Below, piece by piece: positions 36,949 through 45,916 of a stretch of DNA of 64,000 bases. The notes under the pieces are model-generated. The model saw nothing but the letters and a program-made list of their open reading frames with translations, did not search any database and was not told where the DNA came from. This stretch comes from Photobacterium sp. GB-56. Its GTDB lineage: Bacteria > Pseudomonadota > Gammaproteobacteria > Enterobacterales > Vibrionaceae. Made by a program: the position numbers and the translations under genes. The stretch's first letter is position 1; every line of letters begins with the position of its first letter. The stretch covers positions 62,001 through 126,000 of the forward strand of contig NZ_PYNW01000003.1 in assembly GCF_003026105.1 (NCBI RefSeq). Direction: 5' to 3'.

Positions 36949-38106
36949 TTAGTTAATACTATTGATTACTTCAATCGCTTTTTTATTACCATTTCGGGCG
37001 GCTTTATTTAGCCAATATTGGGCTTTTTCAATGGATTCACTTGTACCATCGCCATTTGCATACATACTTGCCAAGTTATACATAGCAGTATTATTTCCTA
37101 AATTGGCTGATTTAATATACCAAAATAAAGCTTTTTTATAATTTTGTTGAATGATAGTGCCTTGGTCGTAGATACGAGCCAAATAAAAACTAGCATCTGG
37201 ATTGCCTTTATTATCCTCTTTCTCAAGTGCTTTAACTAAATCATATTCATTGTTTTTAATTAGAAAAGGATTATCGATACTTAGGGTGATTGATTTAAAG
37301 TGAGCATTAGGTATATTTTGTTTTGCTGCTATTTGATAGTGTTTATGACTTTTAGCGATGTCTTTCTTCTTGTTATAAAGTCCACTTTGATAAATTTCGC
37401 CTAATGTAAAATGTGAATAGCCATGTCCTTTTTTGGCTGATCTTTCAATTAAATCAATGGCTCTTTCAATTTCAGAACGAGTATTAATCAAAGATATTGC
37501 AAGAAGGTAGTCACTGTATTCATTCCTTTCGAAGTCATCAACTGAGAAGATTTCAATGCAACGTTTAAAGTTATTTTTAATAAAATACAAGTAACCTAAT
37601 GTGTACGTTGATGGAGCATGCCCTTTAGCATTTGTTTGTAGAAGTAGCTCTTCTGCATAATTTAAGTCAACATCTCCTCCTCTGCCATCAATTAACATTA
37701 ATGCCAAAGAGTATTGAGAGAAAGTATGATTATCATTTGAAATGGAGATTTTATAGTAAAAACGCGCCTTTTCTTCAGATAACTCAACCCATTCTCCAAA
37801 TTCATACAGGTGACCTAAATAGTATGCGGCATCAGAATCGCTATTGGCGAGCTCTTTTAACTTATTGATAGCCTCTTGTTTATCATGACTGCTATAAATA
37901 GGATGTTCAATGATGGAAATAAACTCTTTAATTGTAAATTTTTTATTATTATCAAATGACAAATTATTTATTGTTTCTTTTTCAAAAGGCAAATCTTTAT
38001 TATCATTTTGAGAGTTTTTTTCGTTATTTGCAATTTCATTGTTTTTTAAATCATTATCAGAGCTGCAACTCATTAATAATAAAATAATGACGATACACTT
38101 CCTCAT
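36949..38106 (-). CDS. Sel1-repeat lipoprotein
   Basis: A protein of 385 residues with a very short signal peptide and lipobox (LLMSC, Cys14). A polar Asn/Asp/Lys-rich linker (~15-55) comes first, then at least five Sel1-like (TPR-related) alpha-alpha repeats, e.g. AAYYLGHLYEFGEW, STYTLGYLYF, SHFTLGEIYQSG, ASFYLARIYDQG and AMYNLASMYANGDG. Sel1 repeats mediate protein contacts. A strong ribosome site (AGGAGA) precedes the ATG. It is convergent with the surface-protein operon, shares its terminator, and is divergent from the next small lipoprotein gene. Whether it belongs functionally to the surface system is unknown. Confidence 0.85.
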   Translation of the reverse strand: MRKCIVIILLLMSCSSDNDLKNNEIANNEKNSQNDNKDLPFEKETINNLSFDNNKKFTIKEFISIIEHPIYSSHDKQEAINKLKELANSDSDAAYYLGHLYEFGEWVELSEEKARFYYKISISNDNHTFSQYSLALMLIDGRGGDVDLNYAEELLLQTNAKGHAPSTYTLGYLYFIKNNFKRCIEIFSVDDFERNEYSDYLLAISLINTRSEIERAIDLIERSAKKGHGYSHFTLGEIYQSGLYNKKKDIAKSHKHYQIAAKQNIPNAHFKSITLSIDNPFLIKNNEYDLVKALEKEDNKGNPDASFYLARIYDQGTIIQQNYKKALFWYIKSANLGNNTAMYNLASMYANGDGTSESIEKAQYWLNKAARNGNKKAIEVINSIN

Positions 38107-38167
38107 TATTGATTTCTCCTTTCCCTGTACTATTTTTAATTTTAGAACATAAGTGAAGGGATGTATT

Positions 38168-38767
38168 ATGCGTTATCTATTTATTTTATTATTAAGCAGT
38201 CTATTAACAGCGTGTGCGTCAAGTAATATTACGTCATCTTGGGTGGACTCGTCATATACAAAGTTTCCAATAAAAAGCACGATGGTTGTTGCTATGTCTG
38301 ACAACTTACGTGTAAGACGGATCTTTGAAGATGATATGGTCAAACAATTACAAGCTCATGGGGTGGATGCGATCCCGAGTTCGCAAATTTTTCCTAATGA
38401 ATTACCGTCTAAAGGTGATATTGCGGCTTATGTGAAAAAACATAATACCCAAACCGTTTTTGTCGCAAAATTGATAAATATTGAAGATAAAGAAGTGAGA
38501 TATCCGGGTAATACCGGTTATGGCTATAACCGAGGTATTAGTTTTAACAGCTACTACAATACGTCTTATAGTTATATTTACGATGATAGTTACTCTGTTT
38601 CTTACGAATTTGTAAACGTTGAGTTCACCTTATTTGATACGCAAAGTCATATCCCGATTTGGTCAACATCATCAGAATCTGTTGATCCAAGTAACATGAA
38701 TAATATCATTGATGAATTAACGGATATATTAATCACGAATATGAAAGACAATAACGTGATCAGATAG
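38168..38767 (+). CDS. small outer-membrane-type lipoprotein (DUF4136-like)
   Basis: A protein of 199 residues from the ATG at 38168, chosen because GAAGGG lies just upstream and the lipobox (LLTAC, Cys16) then sits at the usual distance; an upstream GTG is the alternative. The mature protein starts ASSNITSSWVD. It contains RRIFEDDMVKQLQAHGVDA, typical of small envelope lipoproteins of the DUF4136 kind, and a Tyr-rich stretch (~115-145). The family assignment is moderate and the function is unknown. A clear terminator follows 19 bases after the stop. Confidence 0.75.
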   Translation: MRYLFILLLSSLLTACASSNITSSWVDSSYTKFPIKSTMVVAMSDNLRVRRIFEDDMVKQLQAHGVDAIPSSQIFPNELPSKGDIAAYVKKHNTQTVFVAKLINIEDKEVRYPGNTGYGYNRGISFNSYYNTSYSYIYDDSYSVSYEFVNVEFTLFDTQSHIPIWSTSSESVDPSNMNNIIDELTDILITNMKDNNVIR

Positions 38768-38785
38768 AAATTTAAAAATATAACG

Positions 38786-38814
38786 AAGCCCTGCAATCAG
38801 CAGGGCTTTTTATT
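38786..38814 (+). terminator. intrinsic terminator
   Basis: AAGCCCTGC (38786-38794) pairs with GCAGGGCTT (38800-38808), followed by a T-rich tail. It ends the small lipoprotein gene. Confidence 0.92.
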
Positions 38815-39080
38815 GCTTGTTAATAGAAAATAATAAAGAGTATGAATAAATATCATACAGATAAAAGCAAAAACACTTCATTAAAAAACAAGCCTAATAT
38901 TTGTTTGTTATACAAATTGATACTAGTCAATTACTAATATCCGAAAGTTTATTACTATCACCTTAAGAATTTGATGATAAACGTTTATAAAGTAATAGCT
39001 GTGTATTCATGTCTCAACATACGCAACAATTAATATCTTATCTCAATACAAATATTATTCACTTCAATTAGGTCGTAGTA
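38815..39080 (+). other. AT-rich leader region of the SelB-like gene
   Basis: No RNA gene or selA is seen here, and no tRNA-Sec fold is recognisable. A 20-codon open frame starts at the ATG at 39009 and stops at 39071, ten bases before the SelB-like start, but its ribosome site is poor and I do not count it as a gene. AGGT at 39070 is the only candidate ribosome site for the next gene. Confidence 0.4.
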
Positions 39081-40913
39081 ATGGTCTCACAGCCTCATAA
39101 TGTAGAAAAATATCAAGCCGTTATCGGTTTGGCAGGTCATGTTGATCACGGTAAAACCGCTTTAATTGAAGCACTCACAGGTATCGTCACTGCGCGTCCA
39201 CATGAACAACAATTAGGTATGACACAAGATTTGGGTTTTGCCTATTTTAAAGATGATAACAATAATACCATTGGGGTTGTGGATGTCCCGGGACATGAAC
39301 GTTATCTACGTAATATGGTATCAGGTGTATGGCACCTTAACGTGCTATTGCTGGTTATAGCGGCAGATGAAGGGTGGATGCCGATGACCACCTCACACTT
39401 ACAAGTTGCACATGCGATGGGAATAGAAGATATCGTCGTGTGTATTAACAAGCGCGATAAAGTCACGGCAGAGCAACTCAGTGCGGTAGAAGATCAAGCG
39501 CTAGACAATGTGATGGAGATGACGGGCTTATTACCTGAAATTATCAGTGTATCAGCCTTAAAAAATGACAACATTCCGGCGTTACGTGATCGACTGATTG
39601 AGGCGGTTAAAGCTAATATTGATCGTAAAGCATCGACGGATATTGCAGATGATCAGGTCGTAGCCCCAATAATGTATATCGATCGTTCATTTGTCGTAAA
39701 TGGCATGGGCACCGTACTTACAGGTACATTGGCACAGGGAACATTGAGTATTGGCGATAAGGTTCGCTGCTTTCCTAGTAACATCATGGGAACGGTTCGT
39801 TCTCTGCAAGCTTATCATCAACAACATCAGCAATTATCTGCCACCTGCCGTGTCGCTGTGAATGTTAAAGGGATCAGCCGTAAAGAAGTAGGGCGAGGGC
39901 ACTTATTAACATCTGAGACAATAACCCCACCATTACATAGTCAGTGCATCGTTCGTATCAATAAGACGTCAGACAAACTCAAGCAACGTAAACAACGCCA
40001 TGTTGAAGTTGCCATGGGGACTTGGCATGGCTCAGCATTGTTAAGTTATATTCCGAATACTCAATTAGCACGACTAACCTTTGAAAAGCCCATCCCAATG
40101 ATTTTTGGACAACGATTAGCAATGATCCAAAAAGGTGGCTGTGGGCTACAACACGGTGCTGAAATTGTGTGGTCAACACCTGTTATGGGTTATCAAAAAC
40201 GCCGTTTATACCAAGCATTAGATAATTTACCGGTACTTTTAAAGCCTGAATCACAACGTGAGATGTTACTCGCTCTACAAGGTTACTTTGAAACGACCGA
40301 AGCAGGTTTTGAATCGGCACAAGGCCAAACTTATTTAACGCCTTATTGTTTTGAAGATAGCTGGTTAGCTGACAATGTTATGCAAATTCAGACGTTACTG
40401 TCTGATGGGATCTCAATGTCATCTGCCGAAATAGCAACACGTCTACGTATTAATGAAGCAGTGATTGATATCTTAATGCAGCAATTAAAGCTGCAAGAAA
40501 AAGTACATGTTAGTTATGGTAAATGGTGCTTAGGGCAAGGTGATAACGAAGATGAATTACCTCCTGTGGCACAAGAGATTCTGCAACAAATACGCGAGCT
40601 AGGTAAAGCAGGACTAGAACTGAATAAAGTAACGGTTGCTGGTGGTAAAAAGTGGCTTAGACAGCTCAGCCATCAAAAATATATTACCGCTTTGGATGAC
40701 ACCATTTACTTCGATATGGGTTTATATCTTGATTTAGTTAAAGCCGTGATAGCTGAACATCAACCCCAAGATCGCATATCGATGGGAGATATTAAAGATC
40801 GGACAGAATTAAGCCGAAAATACTCAATCCCATTAGCAAATAGAATGGAAAAAGATGGCTGGGTGCGTCGTGATGGTGATGAGCGTATTATCCTAAAAGC
40901 GTGGGATCAGTAA
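39081..40913 (+). CDS. selB: selenocysteine-specific elongation factor SelB or SelB-like GTPase
   Basis: A protein of 610 residues, near the usual SelB length. GTPase motifs are intact: GHVDHGKT (residues 19-26), DVPGHE (68-73), NKRD (123-126) and VSALK. Domain 2 has the IDR signature (Asp201-Arg202), which in SelB contacts the selenocysteyl group. The C-terminal ~250 residues are winged-helix-like and end with a DRTELSRKYSIPL helix that in SelB reads the SECIS RNA hairpin. SelB delivers Sec-tRNA to UGA codons. The switch-I region (ARPHEQQLGMTQDLGFAYF) differs from the common RLPEEKKRGMTIDLGYAYW-like form, and selA, usually next door, is absent. It could therefore be a genuine SelB separated from selA or a diverged paralogue. 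Confidence 0.8.
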   Translation: MVSQPHNVEKYQAVIGLAGHVDHGKTALIEALTGIVTARPHEQQLGMTQDLGFAYFKDDNNNTIGVVDVPGHERYLRNMVSGVWHLNVLLLVIAADEGWMPMTTSHLQVAHAMGIEDIVVCINKRDKVTAEQLSAVEDQALDNVMEMTGLLPEIISVSALKNDNIPALRDRLIEAVKANIDRKASTDIADDQVVAPIMYIDRSFVVNGMGTVLTGTLAQGTLSIGDKVRCFPSNIMGTVRSLQAYHQQHQQLSATCRVAVNVKGISRKEVGRGHLLTSETITPPLHSQCIVRINKTSDKLKQRKQRHVEVAMGTWHGSALLSYIPNTQLARLTFEKPIPMIFGQRLAMIQKGGCGLQHGAEIVWSTPVMGYQKRRLYQALDNLPVLLKPESQREMLLALQGYFETTEAGFESAQGQTYLTPYCFEDSWLADNVMQIQTLLSDGISMSSAEIATRLRINEAVIDILMQQLKLQEKVHVSYGKWCLGQGDNEDELPPVAQEILQQIRELGKAGLELNKVTVAGGKKWLRQLSHQKYITALDDTIYFDMGLYLDLVKAVIAEHQPQDRISMGDIKDRTELSRKYSIPLANRMEKDGWVRRDGDERIILKAWDQ

Positions 40914-40948
40914 TAAATCTAACGATGATTAAAGTGAGTGTTGAAGTT

Positions 40949-41000
40949 ACCCGTAACAATCAATGTTAGTCGCTATTTTAACTTACTTGATATTACGGGT
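40949..41000 (+). terminator. possible long-loop inverted repeat after selB
   Basis: ACCCGTAA (40949-40956) is repeated inverted as TTACGGGT (40993-41000) with a 36-base loop, followed by a short AT tail. It is a weak candidate terminator or regulatory structure between the SelB-like gene and yjdM. Confidence 0.35.
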
Positions 41001-41076
41001 TATTAAACTCGTATTAGCTAGCTATAACTATTAACATAATGCGTATTATTGTTAATTGATTAAAGAAGTTGTGATT

Positions 41077-41412
41077 ATGTCTTTACCGCCGTGCCCAAAC
41101 TGCCAATCTGAATATGTGTATCAAGATCAAGCGAACCTAGTGTGTCCTGAATGTGCCTATGAATGGAACCCTGCTGAAGTTGCAGAGGAAGAAACCATAG
41201 TAGTGAAAGATGTTAACGGCACATTATTGCAAGAGGGCGATAAGGTCACGCTAATTAAAGATCTGAAAGTCAAAGGCAGTTCACTGGTGCTAAAAATTGG
41301 AACGAAAGCGGTTATTAAACGTATTGCTGAAGGTAAAGACCACCAACTAGACTGTAAACTTGATGGTGCTGGTGACATGATGGTTACTGCAAAATTCGTT
41401 AAAAAAGCGTAA
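41077..41412 (+). CDS. yjdM: YjdM (PhnA-like) zinc-ribbon protein
   Basis: A protein of 111 residues from the ATG at 41077, exactly the usual YjdM length; an upstream TTG would add seven residues and is unlikely. The N-terminus is a Zn-ribbon with two CxxC pairs ([22 protein letters not shown]). The C-terminal beta domain has the family wording [23 protein letters not shown] and MVTAKFVKK. The family was once called alkylphosphonate-utilisation protein PhnA, but its physiological role is not settled. It is monocistronic, and its 3' end overlaps a convergent hypothetical gene by 66 bases. Confidence 0.93.
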   Translation: MSLPPCPNCQSEYVYQDQANLVCPECAYEWNPAEVAEEETIVVKDVNGTLLQEGDKVTLIKDLKVKGSSLVLKIGTKAVIKRIAEGKDHQLDCKLDGAGDMMVTAKFVKKA

Positions 41413-41730
41413 TACATCATTACGCAATTTTATTAACAAAGTTTGATTGATCCCGTCACGTTTGACTGAGCCAATAACCACTAAAATCTCTGTGGCATCG
41501 AGTGATAAATCACACACAACATTAACCGCAGCGACTGTCTGTAAACGGACCGATTCAAATGGGTTGCGAAATAACGGGCATGTTTCACGCCCCTCAATCA
41601 CTTTCCAATTAGTAAGATCGTTGGTATCAACATGCAGTGTGTCTTTTTCGGTTTCGCGCATTTGCCATAATTTGACAAAAATCGTTGTACCTTGATGGCT
41701 AAAGTACAAGTGTTTCGTGATTGGTTGCAT
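41347..41730 (-). CDS. hypothetical protein, 127 residues
   Basis: I do not recognise the family. The ATG at 41730 gives [19 protein letters not shown]; a TTG one codon earlier is also possible, and neither has a good ribosome site. The first ~90 residues have a composition and hydrophobic pattern like a small folded protein ([29 protein letters not shown]). The last ~22 residues are antisense to the end of yjdM, so the true C-terminus may be shorter through an undetected frameshift. No signal peptide is present. Confidence 0.5.
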   Translation of the reverse strand: MQPITKHLYFSHQGTTIFVKLWQMRETEKDTLHVDTNDLTNWKVIEGRETCPLFRNPFESVRLQTVAAVNVVCDLSLDATEILVVIGSVKRDGINQTLLIKLRNDVLRFFNEFCSNHHVTSTIKFTV

Positions 41731-41821
41731 CAAGAAGTGAAAGGATGATTTTTATAGGAAATAACAGCCAATAAAGGGTTTTAAACGTACTAGCACTGTG
41801 TTTATTAAATAAGAACAAGTG

Positions 41822-41986
41822 ATGCACAAAAAATCCAATTTACCCGCTAAGGTGTGTGCGGTTTGTCAACGGCCGTTTACTTGGCGCAAGAAGTGGCAAC
41901 AATGTTGGGATGAAGTGAAGTATTGCTCTGAACGTTGTAGGCGCACACGCCAACACATGGGCTCATCAAGAAAGAAAGTAGGCTGA
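41822..41986 (+). CDS. DUF2256 zinc-ribbon-like miniprotein
   Basis: A protein of 54 residues, too short for a 60-residue ORF cutoff. It reads [19 protein letters not shown], then [20 protein letters not shown], then [15 protein letters not shown]. Two cysteine pairs (CAVC and C-S-E-R-C) and the conserved [14 protein letters not shown] core identify the DUF2256 family, probably metal-binding. Its function is unknown; homologues are often found near photolyase/cryptochrome-type genes, but none is seen here. Confidence 0.9.
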   Translation: MHKKSNLPAKVCAVCQRPFTWRKKWQQCWDEVKYCSERCRRTRQHMGSSRKKVG

Positions 41987-42038
41987 TACATAACGAAAAA
42001 TGCGTCAGCCATTGTCGTTTAGCGGTGTTATTTAGGCT

Positions 42039-43712
42039 TTAAAAATCTTCAGCAACTTCAAACACCACGCGCTCGTTAGTTATCGGATGGTTGAATGCCA
42101 AGTATTGAGCATGTAGGCATAAACGATCGCCTTTTTGCCCGTATAAATCATCACCGACAATAGGCATGTTCATCCCTTTAACATGGGCGGAATGGACACG
42201 AAGCTGGTGTGTACGACCTGTTTTTGGGTAGTAATAGACCTTGGTTCTGCCGTTTTTACGCTCAAGCACGTTCCATGTGGTTTGTGCAGGCTTGCCGTAT
42301 TGGTAACACACGATTTGACGAGGGCGATCGTCTAAATCCACCCGGATTGGAAAATCAATCAGTCCGCTATCACTGTCACTGTTACCTTCTAATAGGGCAA
42401 CGTAACGTTTTTCGACTGTGCGCTCAATAAACTGTTTTTGCAGTGCTTTGTGAGCATCTTTGGTTAAAGCAATCACCATTAAACCAGAGGTCGACATATC
42501 TAAACGATGGACAATCAACGGGCTATCGCTATCTGGGAACATGGCTTGCATTCGGCTATATACTGAATCGGTAATGGTTTTACCGGGTACAGATAAGAAC
42601 TCTGCAGGTTTATTAACAATCACCATCGCATCGTCTTGATAAACAATACTTAGCTCTTTGCCTTCGGCTGGGTTTTGCTCTAGTGGGTTCTCGTCTATCT
42701 CAATACCAGACAACATATGGGCTAAAATAGACTCACATTTGTTTTTTGAGGCTTCATAAAAATAAGTATGTTTTAGCATTTGTGGCACGGGGGACTTACC
42801 CCACCAGAAATTTGCCATTGTTAACGGTTTTAATTGGTGGTTAAACGCATACTGCAGCAGTTTGACGATAGCGCAATCGCCCGCACCTTGTAATGGCTCA
42901 TCAAACAACTGATTGAGATCTTTATATTCCCCAAATTGGTTCACAAAGCGGTATTGGCTATGAATACTTTGTTCTAACTGTGCTGCTAATTTAGCTTGCT
43001 TAGCTTTCAGTTCAGCAAGCGCAGTGGTATCAGCTTCAAGCTGTTCACTCAGTGATTGCAGCGTTTTTTGCCACTGTTGGCGCAAGGCTTTTTGCTGATG
43101 TTTATCGTAAGCACTTTCACGGGCTAGGCGATGAAATACTTCAGTTTTAACGTTTTCATCCTCACTTTGCTCGGCAGCTTTGCGTTGTAATTTACGCTGT
43201 TTTCGCTGTTCAATCATCTGTAAACGAAAGGCTTCAGATTCTTGTTCAGCTTGCGTTTTCGCTTGAGTATATTGCTGTTGCAGCGCAATGAACTGAGGCG
43301 AAGACGCAATAGATTCAATGTCAGATTCTAGTGCTATAAGCGCGTGTTTAATCGCTTGGATCTCAGGATCGGTATTAAGCGCATCAAACACAGGCGGCAC
43401 AAATTGGGGTAACTGTGTTTGCCCTGCGATAGTGCCTGAAAATGCCGATAGATAGCCGATGTCACCTTGCTCGTTTTGTACCACCAACACACCGAACATG
43501 TTACCAATAGCGTGATTATCACTGTCTTCATTTAAGCCATCTAAACCAAAATCGTGTTGCCATTCGGTTTGTGTTTCTAGGTGTTGTTGCAACTCTTTTG
43601 CAGCTAACACACTCAGTGGATGTGGCTTATAACAAAAAGGATAAGTAAAACGTTCAGGTAAGGCGATAGCCTCAATCGATGAGCGAAATGGAGTAAAAAG
43701 GGAATCGTACAT
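42039..43712 (-). CDS. RluA-family pseudouridine synthase with long coiled-coil N-terminal extension
   Basis: A protein of 557 residues. The catalytic domain is C-terminal (~345-557): HRLDMSTSG with catalytic Asp405, then ERTVEKRYVALLEG, then KTGRTHQLRVH. It converts specific uridines of structured RNA (rRNA or tRNA) to pseudouridine. The N-terminal ~340 residues are an extra region not present in the short RluA enzymes and include a charged Gln/Lys/Glu-rich coiled coil (~130-265). This long form is known in vibrios and relatives. The exact target cannot be given, so no gene symbol is assigned. No clear ribosome site precedes the ATG. Confidence 0.88.
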   Translation of the reverse strand: MYDSLFTPFRSSIEAIALPERFTYPFCYKPHPLSVLAAKELQQHLETQTEWQHDFGLDGLNEDSDNHAIGNMFGVLVVQNEQGDIGYLSAFSGTIAGQTQLPQFVPPVFDALNTDPEIQAIKHALIALESDIESIASSPQFIALQQQYTQAKTQAEQESEAFRLQMIEQRKQRKLQRKAAEQSEDENVKTEVFHRLARESAYDKHQQKALRQQWQKTLQSLSEQLEADTTALAELKAKQAKLAAQLEQSIHSQYRFVNQFGEYKDLNQLFDEPLQGAGDCAIVKLLQYAFNHQLKPLTMANFWWGKSPVPQMLKHTYFYEASKNKCESILAHMLSGIEIDENPLEQNPAEGKELSIVYQDDAMVIVNKPAEFLSVPGKTITDSVYSRMQAMFPDSDSPLIVHRLDMSTSGLMVIALTKDAHKALQKQFIERTVEKRYVALLEGNSDSDSGLIDFPIRVDLDDRPRQIVCYQYGKPAQTTWNVLERKNGRTKVYYYPKTGRTHQLRVHSAHVKGMNMPIVGDDLYGQKGDRLCLHAQYLAFNHPITNERVVFEVAEDF

Positions 43713-44132
43713 GGCTTAATCTATCGCAAAATGGGGCGAGGATTTTACCACTCTCTGGGGGAGAGTACGAGTGATAGGATTTTATAGATTTAATAGGCAT
43801 ACTTTTCGTTCGTATCCTCAATTTAGCTAAATCTGTTAAAGACCGTGAATCAAAAAACAGTAGAAGAGAGCCGCATCTAAATAGTTAAATCTATTTGTGG
43901 GGCTTTGATTTGTAAGAGTTAAATGAGAACTCATAAGAAAACTTGTTCAATGTTTACATTGGAGTTTTGTGTTAGAGTTAAGCCATATAATCATGCAATT
44001 AATATTTTAATGGCGAAAATTACAAGAATTAAATAAACAAAAAAACCGAAAGCTATTTCCATAACTAACAGGGCTAGTGGGTGTCTCTAGTCAATTCACA
44101 TATTAGCCTCTGTAATACTACGAGGCAACTAT
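43713..44132. other. 420-base gap with imperfect hairpin and hok leader
   Basis: No protein gene is seen. An imperfect inverted repeat, AGCCGCATCTAAATAG (43869-43884) with CTATTTGTGGGGCT (43891-43904), could form a hairpin followed by a modest T-rich stretch. The last ~100 bases are the leader of the Hok-like gene. Confidence 0.5.
44106..44126 (+). promoter_or_regulatory. hairpin sequestering the hok-like ribosome site
   Basis: GCCTC (44106-44110) can pair with GAGGC (44122-44126), which contains the Shine-Dalgarno sequence of the Hok-like gene seven bases before its ATG. Hok loci are normally controlled at the mRNA level by leader folding and an antisense RNA (Sok). An antisense RNA reading leftward from here would end near the A-run at 44036-44045 (T-run on its own strand); this is suggestive only. 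Confidence 0.4.
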
Positions 44133-44306
44133 ATGGTGAAAAAATTCACAAGCGTAACTCTATGCGCAATTGTATGTTTAACAATACTTATATTTTGTTT
44201 TATGTTTCGTTCGACACTTTGTGGAGTAGAACTGAAGAATGGTGATACCATATTTAAAGCAAATATGGCATGTGCGGTTCAAAATTTACCTAGTAATAAT
44301 ATATAA
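44133..44306 (+). CDS. Hok/Gef-family type I toxin
   Basis: A protein of 57 residues missed by length cutoffs. It reads MVKKFTSVTLCAIVCLTILI, then FCFMFRSTLCGVELKNGDTI, then FKANMACAVQNLPSNNI. The single membrane helix (VCLTILIFCFMF), the (R/K)xxLC motif just after it and the short soluble tail match Hok proteins (compare VCLTLLIF...LC in plasmid R1 Hok). Such peptides depolarise the inner membrane when their translation is released from antisense control. It lies alone between the pseudouridine synthase and a KAP NTPase gene. The GAGGCAACTATATG leader resembles enterobacterial hok leaders. Confidence 0.85.
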   Translation: MVKKFTSVTLCAIVCLTILIFCFMFRSTLCGVELKNGDTIFKANMACAVQNLPSNNI

Positions 44307-44409
44307 CTACTTTAATTTAATAATTCTATATAAGTTCACTATTTTTAATTCTTATATTTTTCTTTATATTTGATAAAAATTACCATCAATAGTTGAGTTA
44401 ATATTTAAA

Positions 44410-44440
44410 TTGAAAAATATGCGGCACTATAATGTGCCGC
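44410..44440 (-). terminator. intrinsic terminator of the KAP NTPase gene
   Basis: A perfect hairpin GCGGCAC-TATAAT-GTGCCGC (44421-44440) has a T-rich tail on the minus strand (complement of the A-run at 44413-44419). An A-run also follows on its right, so it may work in both directions. Confidence 0.85.
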
Positions 44441-44458
44441 GAAAAATAAATTATTCAA

Positions 44459-45916
44459 TTATTCAATCGTTCCAGCTAATTCTATAACTTTTTTCATATC
44501 GTCCCAAATCCAATATTTAGTGTTATTTATATATCCATATCCATATTGAATATTATCCATTATTTCCATAATAAAGCTTCTGTATTCAGATGTTTGAGCT
44601 GTTTCAATTTCACTAGAATATATACTTCTTTCAGGTAACGTATAGACTGTTGTAGGTTGTTGATAACGATTATTTTCAACTCTTTTTGTATAAGTGATCG
44701 AACGCATTGATTTATCAATAAGCTCTAAAAGTGAAAAGTTTTCTGATATTTCAACGTCGAAGCCTAATAATTTAGCTGGGGGAGAGAGGTTTTTTGTTCG
44801 TTGGTTATATATTTCTGGTGTTTTTTCGTATTCAATTAGTCCAACAAGTAGTGAAACAAAATTTATATATTGTTTGTTGTTTGTTCTATCATATGTATTT
44901 ATTGCGGAGCGTAGGCATGATTGGAACTTATTAACTAATTGATCAATATCTCTTATATGCAAGTCATATCCAGTAGCTAATAAACCAATAATTTTATTAA
45001 TAGTATCTTTAATTGAGTTATTATATATTTTAGGGAAAAGATTTAATCTATTATATTCATCATAATTGATGCTTAGGGCATTTAAGTACTGCTCTATATT
45101 TGGCGATGGTAGTGACGCTTTTCTATCAAAAAACTTTTTCAAATACTGTTTAGAGTCAAAGTTATACCCGTAAACAGCATTGATTGAATGAGATAATTGA
45201 TCTGTATCAGTTGCAATTAAAAACACGAAATTTTCAGTTTTGAAAAAATGTTTAATAACTTCAAGCATCTCAATTGCATATGTTGGGCGACATCGATCTA
45301 GTTCATCAACTAATACTACGACTGGAATTTCAGCACCGTAATTAGATTTTAAGACTTTAGCTAGTTGAGATAAACATTCTCTAATTTTTTGAATTGCTTC
45401 TATTTGTTGAGAATATTCGGATGTTAATTGTTTCATAAAGTCTGTAGGGCTTTCATCAAAATATTTCATCATTGCATTTGAACCAACAGTAGAATCATCT
45501 AAATATTTTTTTGATGCATAACCAGCAACTCCGACAGCGGTTGCTTTTATAGCTTTGCTTAGAAATTGTTTAAGACGTTTGGTATTCTCTTGACTTCCTA
45601 TCCCGTTATTAAATGATTCAAGCTGTGTTAATAACTCACTAGTTATTACAGTTAGTGGTTCTTTTGAAAAATCACTTTCCCAAGCATCAATGTAGATCAC
45701 AGGGTGCTTTTCTTCTAATAAATGAGTATAAAACCGCTTTAGAAATTCAGTTTTACCTGCCCCCCAAGATCCGTTTAAATTAAGTACAAAGCCATTAGTT
45801 TCACCAACTAGATAATTGCTCAAGAACACACCGTATTCTTTACGGTTTAATTTACAGTTATCAAAGTTATGTGTGTCTTTCCAATGTTCGTATTTTGCTT
45901 TATCTAGACTACTCAT
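44459..45916 (-). CDS. KAP family P-loop NTPase
   Basis: A protein of 485 residues with Walker A GSWGAGKT (49-56) and Walker B VVVLVDELDR (Asp204-Glu205), followed by YAIEMLEVIKHFF and FVFLIATDTDQL, the usual KAP order. Between them lies a short Ala/Gly-rich hydrophobic insert (~114-131), weaker than the membrane pairs many KAP proteins carry. KAP NTPases are STAND-related ATPases often encoded in mobile or defence contexts (PifA is a phage-exclusion example). A good ribosome site (AGGTAG) precedes the ATG. It is a single gene flanked by the Hok-like gene and a long non-coding gap. The function is not known; defence or membrane-complex organisation is inference. Confidence 0.85.
   Translation of the reverse strand: MSSLDKAKYEHWKDTHNFDNCKLNRKEYGVFLSNYLVGETNGFVLNLNGSWGAGKTEFLKRFYTHLLEEKHPVIYIDAWESDFSKEPLTVITSELLTQLESFNNGIGSQENTKRLKQFLSKAIKATAVGVAGYASKKYLDDSTVGSNAMMKYFDESPTDFMKQLTSEYSQQIEAIQKIRECLSQLAKVLKSNYGAEIPVVVLVDELDRCRPTYAIEMLEVIKHFFKTENFVFLIATDTDQLSHSINAVYGYNFDSKQYLKKFFDRKASLPSPNIEQYLNALSINYDEYNRLNLFPKIYNNSIKDTINKIIGLLATGYDLHIRDIDQLVNKFQSCLRSAINTYDRTNNKQYINFVSLLVGLIEYEKTPEIYNQRTKNLSPPAKLLGFDVEISENFSLLELIDKSMRSITYTKRVENNRYQQPTTVYTLPERSIYSSEIETAQTSEYRSFIMEIMDNIQYGYGYINNTKYWIWDDMKKVIELAGTIE

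Noticed and set aside
39009..39071. 20-codon open frame just upstream of the SelB-like gene
   Set aside because: It has no good ribosome site and no similarity to SelA or a known leader peptide; likely chance.
41447..41695. Plus-strand 82-codon frame opposite the hypothetical gene
   Set aside because: Its composition looks like an antisense shadow and the opposite strand has the more protein-like frame.
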